A stretch of 45,791 nucleotides of DNA from Balneolaceae bacterium (GTDB lineage: Bacteria; Bacteroidota; Rhodothermia; Balneolales; Balneolaceae), in assembly GCA_007131725.1 (NCBI GenBank), contig SLPZ01000103.1, positions 1-45,791 of the forward strand, written 5' to 3'. A program made the position numbers and the translations under genes. A model generated the notes under the pieces. That model searched no databases. It worked only from the letters and a program-made list of their open reading frames with translations, and was not told the DNA's origin. Within the stretch, counting starts at the first letter, position 1. Every line of letters begins with the position of its first letter. This document shows positions 8,324-16,320 of this stretch, in pieces.

Positions 8324-8477
8324 GTTGTGTCAACTATAGAATGTTGGCCATATGAGACTTCCGAAGTCTTCATGGATGTTTTCAATAGGTTTGAATGATA
8401 AAATCGGCCAATATTTTATTAAAATCAGAAAGACTTCGGAAGTCTTTCTCAACCTGCCAATTTATAATTGACATAAC
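8324..8477. repeat. MITE-like element with nested inverted repeats
   Basis: Outer arms gttgtgtcaactata (8324-8338) and tataattgacataac (8463-8477) are inverted with 13 of 15 matches. Inside each arm is a 15-bp palindrome-like unit: agacttccgaagtct at 8355-8369 and agacttcggaagtct at 8431-8445, which are exact reverse complements of each other. Segments with ggcca/tggc lie between the outer and inner units on both sides, so the element is a nearly symmetrical 154-bp palindrome. No coding sequence is present. It begins two bases after the dacB stop codon and may serve as its transcription end. Confidence 0.6.
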
Positions 8478-8493
8478 ATTATGAAGATAAACT

Positions 8494-8521
8494 TTTCACA
8501 GTTATACTTTAAATTGTGAAA
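8494..8521. promoter_or_regulatory. Palindromic operator candidate upstream of the response regulator
   Basis: TTTCACA (8494-8500) and TGTGAAA (8515-8521) form a perfect 7-bp inverted repeat around an AT-rich 14-nt centre (gttatactttaaat), 24 nt before the ATG of the sigma-54 regulator. The spacing suits a dimeric regulator. Its identity is unknown. Confidence 0.35.
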
Positions 8522-8544
8522 GAGAACATTGATTTAACAGTTTC

Positions 8545-9915
8545 ATGAGTAAAAACGCCAGGATTTTAATTACAGACGATGAGAAAAGCATCCGGAATGC
8601 ACTTCGGGAAATCCTGGAATTTGAAAACTATACCATTTCCGAGGCCGAAAATGGAGAAGAGGCGCTCGGCATCGTAAAAAAAGAGCCGGTTGATCTTGTG
8701 CTTCTCGACATTAAAATGAAGGGAATGGACGGAATTGAAGTGCTGGAGAAGGTGAAAGAGATGAAGCCCGAGCTGCCAGTGATCATGATATCGGGTCATG
8801 GAAATATCAAAATTGCGGTTGAGGCCACCAAAACCGGAGCGTTTGATTTTCTCGAAAAACCACCGGATTTAAACCGCCTGCTCATCAGCGTAAGAAATGC
8901 ACTGAAAAGCAGTGAGCTGATGAAAGAAAACCGACAGATCCGAACGGAGCTCTACGGTGATACGGAAATAATCGGGGAAAGCGCGGCCATAGTTCGAATT
9001 AAAGAGCTAATCAGCAAGGTAGCTGTGAGCAACAGCCGTGTGCTGATAACCGGTGAAAACGGAACCGGAAAAGAGCTGATTGCCCGTTCCATACACGATA
9101 ACAGCAACCGGGCATCCAAAAAGTTTGTGGATGTAAATTGTGCAGCCATACCCGCAGAGCTGTTGGAGAGCGAACTGTTTGGCCACGAAAAAGGGGCTTT
9201 TACAGGGGCATCATCCCGCAGAATCGGCAAGTTTGAACAGGCAGACGGCGGCACGCTGTTTCTGGACGAAATCGGTGACATGAGTGCTGAATCCCAGGCT
9301 AAAGTTTTGAGAGCACTTCAGGAAAATCAGATTACCCGGGTGGGCGGGGATGAACGTATTGATGTGGATGTGCGTGTGCTTTCGGCAACGAATAAAGATT
9401 TACAGCAGGAAATTGAGGCGAATAATTTCAGAGAAGACCTTTACCACCGACTCAATGTAATTCCCATCCACCTGCCTCCTTTGCGTGAACGAAGGGAAGA
9501 TATTCCGGTTTTGGCCAAATGGTTATTGAATAAACTCTCTCAAAAAGAGATCATCTTTTCCGGGAAAACATTTTCGGATGATGCCCTTGAAAAACTGAAA
9601 GACCAGCACTGGCCGGGAAATATTCGTGAGCTTCAAAATGTGGTGGAGCGCCTTGCTTTGTTGTCTTCGGGAGATCAGATCACCGGGAAAGAGATAGATC
9701 AGCTTGTTTTAAGCAAGAAAAATCCCAAAAATCAGCTCGAAAGTTTGCTGGATGAGACAGACTCTTTCCATGAATACAAAGAGGAAGCCGAACGGCTTTT
9801 CTTGCTCAGGAAACTGGAAAAATTTAACTGGAATGTTTCAGCCACGGCTGATGCCATTGACATACAGCGCAGCCATATTTACAACAAGATGAAAAAATAC
9901 CAGATTGAGCGGTGA
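8545..9915 (+). CDS. Sigma-54-dependent response regulator, NtrC/NtrX-like
   Basis: 456 residues in three domains. A receiver domain occupies residues 5-115, with acidic D11/D12, phospho-acceptor D55 (LVLLDIKM) and K105. A sigma-54 AAA+ domain covers about 140-370, with P-loop GENGTGKE, the sigma-54 contact loop GAFTGA, Walker B GGTLFLDEIGD and an arginine region FREDLYHRLNVI. A Fis-type helix-turn-helix lies at the C-terminus (NVSATADAIDIQRSHIYNKMKK). It should activate RpoN promoters after phosphorylation. No partner kinase is adjacent. The hybrid kinase at 15481 has its own receiver and is not obviously the partner. Confidence 0.93.
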   Translation: MSKNARILITDDEKSIRNALREILEFENYTISEAENGEEALGIVKKEPVDLVLLDIKMKGMDGIEVLEKVKEMKPELPVIMISGHGNIKIAVEATKTGAFDFLEKPPDLNRLLISVRNALKSSELMKENRQIRTELYGDTEIIGESAAIVRIKELISKVAVSNSRVLITGENGTGKELIARSIHDNSNRASKKFVDVNCAAIPAELLESELFGHEKGAFTGASSRRIGKFEQADGGTLFLDEIGDMSAESQAKVLRALQENQITRVGGDERIDVDVRVLSATNKDLQQEIEANNFREDLYHRLNVIPIHLPPLRERREDIPVLAKWLLNKLSQKEIIFSGKTFSDDALEKLKDQHWPGNIRELQNVVERLALLSSGDQITGKEIDQLVLSKKNPKNQLESLLDETDSFHEYKEEAERLFLLRKLEKFNWNVSATADAIDIQRSHIYNKMKKYQIER

Positions 9916-9997
9916 GGCTCTTTTTAAACTATGCTTAATTATTGGGTCTCTCTGCAATTAATTGAATAGTATCTAACCTTAATCCAAAAATTATAAG

Positions 9998-10891
9998 ATG
10001 TCAGCAAAACTGATAGACGGAAAAAAAGTTGCCGAAATTACCATGAAACTCATCAGCGATGACGTGGAAAACTGGGTGAAAGCAGGCAACCGGCGCCCGT
10101 TTTTAAAAGTGGTTCAGGTTGGCACCGACCCGGCCTCAACCAGCTACATCAAGGCAAAAACCAGATCCTGTAAACGTGTTGGAATTGATACGGATACTAC
10201 GCATCTGCCCGATACAGTTTCTGCCAGAGAATTAAAATCGATCATCCGCTCTTTTAATGAAGATGAAAACATCGACGGAATTTTGGTACAATTACCGTTG
10301 CCTTCTCACCTTTCATCGCACGATGTGATTGAGAGTATTGACCACAGAAAAGATGTTGACGGATTTCATCCAATGAATGTGGGGAGGCTGACGGTAGATC
10401 AGCCCACGTTTAAATCGTGCACACCTGCCGGTATTTTTGAGCTTTTTCGACATTACAGTATTCCGGTAAAAAGCAAACATGCGGTTGTTGTAGGGGCCAG
10501 CAACATTGTTGGCTCTCCGATGGCCATTATGCTTTCGCGGGAAAATGCGGAGGGGAAAGCCACCACTACTATCTGCCATAAATACACAAAAGATCTTACC
10601 CGGCACACCATCGCAGCCGATATTCTGATTGTTGCTGCAGGACAACCAAGCCTCATCAAAGCTGAAATGGTGAAAGAGGGAGTGGTGGTGATTGATGTTG
10701 GAATCAACCGGGTTGCTGATGAATCGAGCGATAAAGGCTACAAACTTGTGGGAGATTGCGATTTTGAGGGGCTGAAAAACAAGGCAAGCTGGATTACCCC
10801 GGTGCCGGGCGGAGTTGGCCCCATGACGGTTGCCATGCTGATGAAAAACACATTGCTGGCAGCAAAAAAATCGATCTATCCGGATGATTAA
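9998..10891 (+). CDS. folD: Bifunctional methylenetetrahydrofolate dehydrogenase/cyclohydrolase
   Basis: 297 residues. It interconverts 5,10-methylene-THF, 5,10-methenyl-THF and 10-formyl-THF. Family motifs are present: TSYIKAKTRSCKRVGI with the catalytic lysine region, DGILVQLPLPSHL, KDVDGFHPMNVGRL, VVVGASNIVGSPMA for NADP binding, and the C-terminal PVPGGVGPMTVAMLMKNT. It supplies formyl groups for purines and connects with thyA and folA later in the window, although it is not in one operon with them. A perfect GAACCGGTTC palindrome lies just after the stop. Confidence 0.96.
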   Translation: MSAKLIDGKKVAEITMKLISDDVENWVKAGNRRPFLKVVQVGTDPASTSYIKAKTRSCKRVGIDTDTTHLPDTVSARELKSIIRSFNEDENIDGILVQLPLPSHLSSHDVIESIDHRKDVDGFHPMNVGRLTVDQPTFKSCTPAGIFELFRHYSIPVKSKHAVVVGASNIVGSPMAIMLSRENAEGKATTTICHKYTKDLTRHTIAADILIVAAGQPSLIKAEMVKEGVVVIDVGINRVADESSDKGYKLVGDCDFEGLKNKASWITPVPGGVGPMTVAMLMKNTLLAAKKSIYPDD

Positions 10892-11005
10892 TTTGAACCG
10901 GTTCCGTTCGTTTTAAATCGTAAAAACAGTATCAAAATAAGCAATACGCCCCGTTATTTCTTACTTTACCTGAATAGAATAAATTGAAATTTGAATACAA
11001 GATAT

Positions 11006-13126
11006 ATGAAGAATTTTACCCTGTTACTGATAGCATCAACCCTGTTGTTGTTCTCAGCATGTAACGACCATGACGCTATGACTGAAAACCCGTTTTTTGA
11101 ACCAAGCACACTTCCTTTTGAAGCTCCCGATTTTGACCGAATCAGCGAAGAGCACTTTCGCCCTGCATTTGAAACCGGAATGGAAGTTGAACTGGAAGAA
11201 ATTGAGCGTATTGCCGGCAATCCCGAAGAACCTACATTTGAAAATACAATAGTGGAATTAGAGAGAACTGGTGAAATGCTTCGGCGTACACGCCTTGTTT
11301 TTTCTAATCTGACTTCGGCCCACACCAACGATAAACTTCAGGAAATTCAGTCGGAAATGGCGCCGAAATTTGCCTCCCATTCTGACAATATTTTGTTGAA
11401 TGCCGACCTTTTTGCCCGCGTAGAAACCCTCTATGAAGACAGGGAAAACCTGGATTTGGATGATGCATCCATGAAGCTGCTCGAGGATACCTATCGCGAT
11501 TTTGTTCGTGCTGGTGCGCTTCTTTCTGATGATGAGCAATCGCGGATGCGGCAGATAAATGAACGGATATCTTCGCTGACAACGGAATTTCAGGAAAAGC
11601 TCCTGGAAATGACTCGCGAAAGAGCCGTGATTGTTGATGACGAGGCACTTCTTGACGGTTTGAGTTCTGACCGGATTGCAGCAGCCGCAGAAGCAGCCGC
11701 TGATCGGGGCTATGAAGATAGTTATTTACTCTCCATCACCAATACCACAAGGGTACCCATTTTAACCAGCCTGAACAACCGTGACATCAGGCAAAAAGTC
11801 TGGAAGGCATCAGCGTACAGGGGAATCGGTGAAGATGGCGGCATTGACACAAGGCCCATTGTTTTGGAACTTGCTGAACTACGGGCTGAGCGTGCGGAGC
11901 TTCTCGGATATCCGAACTTTGCGACATTTGCCATTGAACCGCAAACAGCACAGACACCTGAGGCCGTCCTCGAAATGCTGACAGACCTGATACCCGCTGT
12001 AATTGCGAATACCGAGCAGGAAGCTGAACTGATTATCGAGATGATGAGGGCCGATGGTATTGATGATGAACTGCAGCCCTGGGACTGGGAATATTACGCA
12101 GAAAAAGTGCGGCAAGACAGATATGAAATTGACGAGGAAGAAATACGCCCCTATTTCGAACTGAACCGTGTTCTGGAAGATGGTGTTTTTTACACCATGA
12201 ATCGGCTCTATGGAATAACTTTCGAAGAGCGGTTCGACCTTCCGGTCTATCATCCGGATGTGCGTGTGTTTGATGTGTTTGATGAAGACGGTTCACAGCT
12301 CGGACTCTTTTATGCTGATTACTTTACCAGAGATTCCAAGCGCGGCGGGGCATGGATGAGTTCATTTATTGTACAGTCTCATCTGCTGGATCAGAAGCCG
12401 GTAATTACGAATAATCTGAATATATCCAGGCCGGCTGAAGGTGAACCTGCACTTATCAGTTTCAATAATGTTACCACAATGTTCCACGAAATGGGGCACG
12501 CCGTACACGGGCTTTTCTCGGATGTGGAATATCCATCACAGGCGGGCACATCCGTACCGAGAGATTTTGTGGAATTTCCATCCACGTTTGAGGAAGACTG
12601 GGCAATTCATCCAGAAGTTCTCCGGAATTACGCAAGGCATTACGAAACCGGGGATCAGATACCGCAAGAACTCCTGGACAGAGTGATTGCCGCCAGGGAA
12701 TTCAACCAGGGTTTTGATACTTATGAATATCTCGGGGCCACAATGATAGATATGGAGTGGCATCTTTTAGGTGAAAATGAAATACCGGATGATGTAGAAG
12801 CCTTCGAAAATGCAGCTCTTGAAAAATATAATATGGACTGGCATGCTGTGCCTCCGCGATACAAATCGGCCTATTTTGCTCATATATTCTCAGGTGGATA
12901 TTCTGCAAACTATTACGCCTATATCTGGAGCGAAATACTGGCCGCCGATGCATTTGCATTTATGCGTGAAGAAGGCGGGCTGACGCGTGAAAACGGAGAT
13001 CGTTATCGCGAATATATTCTATCCCGCGGCGGCAGCCTCGATGCTATGGAACTCTACCGCAGCTACCGCGGCGGAGATCCTGATGTAAGCCACCTGCTGA
13101 GAAGGCGCGGTTTAAGTGTAGAATAA
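11006..13126 (+). CDS. dcp: M3 family metallopeptidase, peptidyl-dipeptidase Dcp-like lipoprotein
   Basis: About 706 residues. The ORF track begins at a TTG; the ATG at 11006 gives MKNFTLLLIASTLLLFSAC, a lipoprotein signal with lipobox FSAC. The zinc site FHEMGHAVHGLF (HExxH) lies near residue 500, with the downstream glutamate region VEFPSTFEEDW. The C-terminal FSGGYSANYYAYIWSEILAADAF is typical of Dcp/oligopeptidase A and forms part of the substrate site. The protein should cleave short peptides, releasing dipeptides if Dcp-like. As a lipoprotein it would act in the periplasm, unlike the cytosolic E. coli Dcp. A GC-rich hairpin follows the gene. Confidence 0.92.
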   Translation: MKNFTLLLIASTLLLFSACNDHDAMTENPFFEPSTLPFEAPDFDRISEEHFRPAFETGMEVELEEIERIAGNPEEPTFENTIVELERTGEMLRRTRLVFSNLTSAHTNDKLQEIQSEMAPKFASHSDNILLNADLFARVETLYEDRENLDLDDASMKLLEDTYRDFVRAGALLSDDEQSRMRQINERISSLTTEFQEKLLEMTRERAVIVDDEALLDGLSSDRIAAAAEAAADRGYEDSYLLSITNTTRVPILTSLNNRDIRQKVWKASAYRGIGEDGGIDTRPIVLELAELRAERAELLGYPNFATFAIEPQTAQTPEAVLEMLTDLIPAVIANTEQEAELIIEMMRADGIDDELQPWDWEYYAEKVRQDRYEIDEEEIRPYFELNRVLEDGVFYTMNRLYGITFEERFDLPVYHPDVRVFDVFDEDGSQLGLFYADYFTRDSKRGGAWMSSFIVQSHLLDQKPVITNNLNISRPAEGEPALISFNNVTTMFHEMGHAVHGLFSDVEYPSQAGTSVPRDFVEFPSTFEEDWAIHPEVLRNYARHYETGDQIPQELLDRVIAAREFNQGFDTYEYLGATMIDMEWHLLGENEIPDDVEAFENAALEKYNMDWHAVPPRYKSAYFAHIFSGGYSANYYAYIWSEILAADAFAFMREEGGLTRENGDRYREYILSRGGSLDAMELYRSYRGGDPDVSHLLRRRGLSVE

Positions 13127-13533
13127 TTATTTCAATACATTTCTGCTGAATCAAACAACCTGGCAGAGTCCCCGACAGGCTTGTCGGGGTCCTGCCGGAG
13201 TTGTGGGCCGGCCGATTTGGTTAAAGAGAACGCTTGAACCAGATTGAAATTGATTCAAGCCACTAAACATGTACGTAGTTTGGATCCTATAAGAGTTGTG
13301 AGGCAAAGGTACTCTGTGAAAAAGTTATCCGCGATTCTGACAGGAGCACTCTGTCAAGTCGCTAATCACATACGAAGGGTTTGTTTCTGAGAGCTTTTTT
13401 GATGGAAATTTGAGCCCATCTCTATTTACCGGTCGATAACACTAAGTCAGAAAAAATTTTGCCTGATTCTTCTTTCATTCATAAGAAACCTATAATTTTA
13501 TACTAAAGGCAGCATAAAACAATTGGAGGTTTT
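13127..13533. other. Long intergenic region with several small inverted repeats
   Basis: About 400 nt without a supported gene. Besides the REP-like hairpin listed separately, it holds gcttgaa/ttcaagc (13232-13238 and 13254-13260) and a tgacag/ctgtca hairpin (13338-13356). No tRNA cloverleaf, no convincing promoter and no ORF with coding character were seen. It may be decayed intergenic repeat sequence. Confidence 0.5.
13162..13196. repeat. REP-like GC-rich hairpin
   Basis: ccccgaca (left) and tgtcgggg (right) are a perfect 8-bp stem around ggct, extended after a small bulge by ggcag/ctgcc. It lies 35 nt after the M3 peptidase stop. There is no T-tract, so it looks like an extragenic palindromic repeat that could block 3' exonucleases or attenuate transcription, rather than a classic terminator. 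Confidence 0.55.
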
Positions 13534-13824
13534 ATGAATACAGAGATGAATTCCATCACTTCAGAAGAAAAGCAGCAAAAGCATATCGATATTATCGCTG
13601 CAATTTCCAGTATCATTCCTGGGCTCGGCCATCTTTACAAAGGGTATGTAAAAGAGGGAATCTGCATTTTGATTGTCAGCCCATTTTTTATCTGGGCAGC
13701 TTTAATTTTTGCCGCTGCAACTCTTGGCATTGGTTTGTTTGTACCTTTTGTTTATCTGTTTATTGTAGGTTGGCACGCCTACAGCATCGAAAACAAGAGG
13801 AAACATCCGCTGCAATTTTTCTGA
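13534..13824 (+). CDS. Small membrane protein, TM2-like
   Basis: 96 residues. A hydrophilic start is followed by IPGLGHLYKGYVKEGI, resembling the short 'PG.Gq.Y.G....G' signature seen in TM2 and related small membrane proteins, then two TM stretches (about residues 45-60 and 63-82) and a short basic tail. The function is unknown. It has an unusually good ribosome-binding site for this window (ttggaggttttATG). It stands alone between two stretches of non-coding DNA. Confidence 0.75.
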   Translation: MNTEMNSITSEEKQQKHIDIIAAISSIIPGLGHLYKGYVKEGICILIVSPFFIWAALIFAAATLGIGLFVPFVYLFIVGWHAYSIENKRKHPLQFF

Positions 13825-13936
13825 ATGCAACACAAAATTTATTCAGAAAGAATAATATCCGGATAATTCCGGCATGGATATCTTATTGTCGCCTATTCTG
13901 ATAATCCATATAAGATTTCTCCGGGAGGGCAATTTT

Positions 13937-13957
13937 TGTTTTAAATTTTGTAAAACA
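13937..13957. promoter_or_regulatory. Inverted repeat upstream of the DUF4168-like gene
   Basis: tgtttta and taaaaca form a perfect 7-bp inverted repeat around aattttg, about 100 nt before the ATG at 14055. The sequence includes AT-rich text that could be a promoter element (taaatttt). It is an operator or promoter candidate only. Confidence 0.3.
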
Positions 13958-14054
13958 GGTTAAATCTTATAAAAACTGGAAAAACCGGGAACAGAGAATC
14001 ATTTCAGACGTTAGTTTACCCTGTAACCAAAACAAAGAAAGATTTAATTACATT

Positions 14055-14600
14055 ATGTATAGATTTATAACCATTATTTTATTTGCAGCACTCATGTTTG
14101 GCTGCGAAAGTGACTCACCACCGGAACAGACTGCCACAGATCAACCCATGCAGGATCCATTTCAGCAGGAACAGGAAATGGTTGATGTTGACGTTTCTGA
14201 TGAAGAACTGGAGCTATTTATCGACGTAACCGTTGAGTTTCAAGAAGGCCAGATGGCAGCACAGCAGGAAATGATCGGAATAGTTGAAGATGAAGGAATG
14301 TCTGTTGACAGCTTCAATGAGATTGCTCAGGGAATGCACATGGGGCAAACTCAGGATGAGCTTGATGTCAGTGACTCAGATATGGAAAAATATAACGCTA
14401 TTGCCGAATTGATTGACGAAATTGAACGCGAATTGGACTCAGAAATGGAAGAAATTCTTGCAGAAGCAGGAATGAGCATGGACAGATTTCAGGAAATAAA
14501 CATGGCACTGCAACAGGACCAGGAACTTTTACAGCGTGCCCAGGAGATGATGCAGGGTGCAATGATGCAGCAAGAGCAAACTCCCGGCGCTGAATACTAA
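14055..14600 (+). CDS. DUF4168-like acidic lipoprotein
   Basis: 181 residues. A short signal ends in the lipobox LMFGC (Cys about residue 17), followed by an acidic, Gln/Met/Glu-rich helical protein. DVSDEELELFIDVTVEFQEGQ and a later similar helix with AEAGMSMDRFQEINMALQQD match the pattern of DUF4168 domains, which are small helical secreted or periplasmic proteins of unknown role. The two 'gMS.d.F.eI' segments (DEGMSVDSFNEIAQGMH and EAGMSMDRFQEINMALQ) look like an internal duplication. A strong terminator follows. Confidence 0.8.
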   Translation: MYRFITIILFAALMFGCESDSPPEQTATDQPMQDPFQQEQEMVDVDVSDEELELFIDVTVEFQEGQMAAQQEMIGIVEDEGMSVDSFNEIAQGMHMGQTQDELDVSDSDMEKYNAIAELIDEIERELDSEMEEILAEAGMSMDRFQEINMALQQDQELLQRAQEMMQGAMMQQEQTPGAEY

Positions 14601-14618
14601 TTTCCAGCAACCCATTAC

Positions 14619-14656
14619 AAAAAACCTGTTCTTTTCAAGAGGGACAGGTTTTTTTT
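14619..14656. terminator. Bidirectional intrinsic terminator
   Basis: aaaaaacctgt and acaggtttttt form a stem around a 14-nt loop, with an A-tract on one side and a T-tract (eight Ts) on the other. It sits between the DUF4168-like gene (+) and the convergent cupin gene (-), so it can end both transcripts. Confidence 0.8.
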
Positions 14657-14661
14657 ATGGC

Positions 14662-15045
14662 TCAATTGCCAGCAACATTTGTAAGAGAGGAATCGGGCAG
14701 TGTTATAAATAAAGATTTTCTGCGGATGGCTTTTAGATTTCGGGTTTTGTGGCCTTTTCCGGTTGTATCCTCAACCAATAAAACATCACCGGCGCCAAAT
14801 GTTCTCTTTTCTCCTAATGAGGTTTCAATTTCGATCTCTCCATCAATCAAAATGATTAATTGACGCTGAGGTGCGTTGTGGAAATCGTAATCGTAATCCG
14901 GGGGCACTTCTCTGAAAATAACGTCTCCGGCCGGTATTGTATCAGACAGTGATCCGATTTCTCCCTTTTCATGCAGATCTACCTGAACTTCTTCAAAGTG
15001 TGAATCGCCGTTGGCATCGCTGTAAATTCGTGTGATTGTGTACAT
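14662..15045 (-). CDS. Small cupin-domain protein
   Basis: About 127 residues from the ATG at 15045 (MYTITRIYSDANGDSHFEEV). The ORF track extends 71 codons further upstream, but that part is AT-rich and lacks coding character. The core RQLIILIDGEIEIETSLGEKRTFGAGDVLLVEDTTGKGHKTRN fits cupin motif 2 and the strand before it. This is the common single-domain cupin of the 'response to stress/enzyme-like' group found in many bacteria. Metal-ligand histidines are partly present (HKTRN, FHNAP). The substrate is unknown. Confidence 0.8.
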   Translation of the reverse strand: MYTITRIYSDANGDSHFEEVQVDLHEKGEIGSLSDTIPAGDVIFREVPPDYDYDFHNAPQRQLIILIDGEIEIETSLGEKRTFGAGDVLLVEDTTGKGHKTRNLKAIRRKSLFITLPDSSLTNVAGN

Positions 15046-15480
15046 ACTGGTCTTTACTCTGAAAGTGGCTCGCAAGTATTTTGGGATTGACACATTTTTT
15101 TCGCAAGCACATATGTGAAAGAAACAAATTATTGCTTCTTTAAATTTTAACAAAATTATCTCATCCAACACGGCAAGATTTATAATGTTGATAAAAGTCC
15201 GCCGGCTGGCGAAGTGATCGGCAATAGCATGGGACGCAATCCTATGAAAAAAATGCATCGATTTAGCACCAACGGCTTAAAATTCTGATCACCTATAGTC
15301 GTCCTGTTATTTTGTCACAGATAAAGAAAAAATAATAAGAAGTAAATCGGCATCTGTTTATCGTAATTCCACCAAATAAGAAGGCAGTGTTAAAAAGTGA
15401 TTATATTAAAGTAATTTAATACATTTATCGATTGGCTATATCAAACAGCCTACCTTCATCAATAAGGATAATCATTTACT
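15046..15480. other. Intergenic region upstream of cupin and kinase genes
   Basis: 435 nt between divergent genes. It contains a perfect 10-bp palindrome cacatatgtg (15108-15117), an open 45-codon frame at 15151-15288 without a convincing start codon (see findings), and an AT-rich stretch before the kinase gene with a ggct...agcc repeat. No promoter of consensus quality was seen for either gene. Confidence 0.5.
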
Positions 15481-16293
15481 ATGGGTGAAAATAAAAATCT
15501 ATTACGTGGAGATAAGATTCTTGAGTTGGAAAGCTTTATCTCACGGGCTACTCAAAGATTTATCAACTGTAAGCACCAAAATATTCAAAAATCAGTATAT
15601 GACACTCTCCAGGAGTGTGGTCAAATTATTGGAGTAGATTCCGTATTTATAGCCTTATACAATAATGATCAGGATTCTTGGACTGCAAAGTATGAATGGC
15701 AGAACAATAAAGAATACAGGCATACAGATGGGAGCTTATTGTTTTCAAAAAAGATGAATTGGTTGCATAAACAAATTGCAGACAAAAATGTTATTCTAAT
15801 TGAAGATTGTGACCAGCTGCCAGTTGAAGCTTCTCGCGAAAAAAAATTTTTCAAGAGTAATCAGCTAAAAACAATACTTCTTTTACCGCTTTTTCTACAA
15901 TCAGATTGTATTGGTTACTTTGTACTTGAAGCCTACAGTCAACATAAAACATTCAGCACTGATGAAAAGTTGATACTGAAGGCACTGGCTAACACAATGG
16001 CACTCTTTTTAGACAGAGTTCGACTTGAAACTGAGGGAGAATATCAACTGCGATTTAAACAGTTAATGACGGATATATCAGCCCGGTTTGTAAATGTATC
16101 GGGCTCACGCCTTCATGCTGCTATTCTGGAAAGCTTGAAGGATATAGGTATCTTTTTTGATGCCGACAGAGCCTATCTGTTTAATTATTCAGCCCATAAA
16201 GATTCATATAGTCTTACTCATGAGTGGCTGCGGGATGGAGTATCACCAACAAAACACTTGCTCCAGGATGTGACGTTTGAAGAGTATAAGTGA
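15481..16293 (+). pseudogene. Multi-GAF hybrid sensor kinase, N-terminal part cut by in-frame TGA
   Basis: 270 residues with one full GAF domain (about 20-180; ILIEDCDQLPVE and LKTILLLPLFLQSDCIGYFVLEAY) and the first half of a second (about 190-270; FDADRAYLFNY, THEWLRDGVSPTK). The frame stops at TGA 16291-16293 in the middle of that second GAF domain. The downstream ORF is in the same frame and resumes the domain without any gap. The simplest reading is a nonsense mutation or sequencing error in one 932-residue kinase. Alternatives are read-through or two polypeptides that assemble. No signal peptide or TM helix is seen, so the sensor should be cytosolic. Confidence 0.75.
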
Positions 16294-16307
16294 TGGTACT
16301 CAAAAGT

Positions 16308-16315
16308 GAGGGGAG
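16308..16315 (+). promoter_or_regulatory. Possible ribosome binding site for restart after the TGA
   Basis: gaggggag stands 5 nt before an ATG at 16321, 15 nt after the in-frame TGA. SD-like sequences this strong are uncommon in this window, so translation could restart here. It may also simply be part of the original coding sequence. Confidence 0.35.
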
Positions 16316-16320
16316 AAAGT

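Noticed and set aside
10895-10904. GAACCGGTTC palindrome after folD
   Set aside because: Only 10 bp without loop or T-tract; it could be chance.
10991-11005. TTG start of the M3 peptidase ORF
   Set aside because: The ATG at 11006 begins an ideal lipoprotein signal peptide.
15046-15258. N-terminal extension of the cupin ORF
   Set aside because: AT-rich, Ile/Phe/His/Cys-rich text unlike coding sequence; the ATG at 15045 gives a standard-size cupin.
16291-16293. TGA in the kinase as a selenocysteine codon
   Set aside because: The aligned positions in the other GAF domains are Asn and Asp, not Cys, and no SECIS-like hairpin is obvious just downstream.
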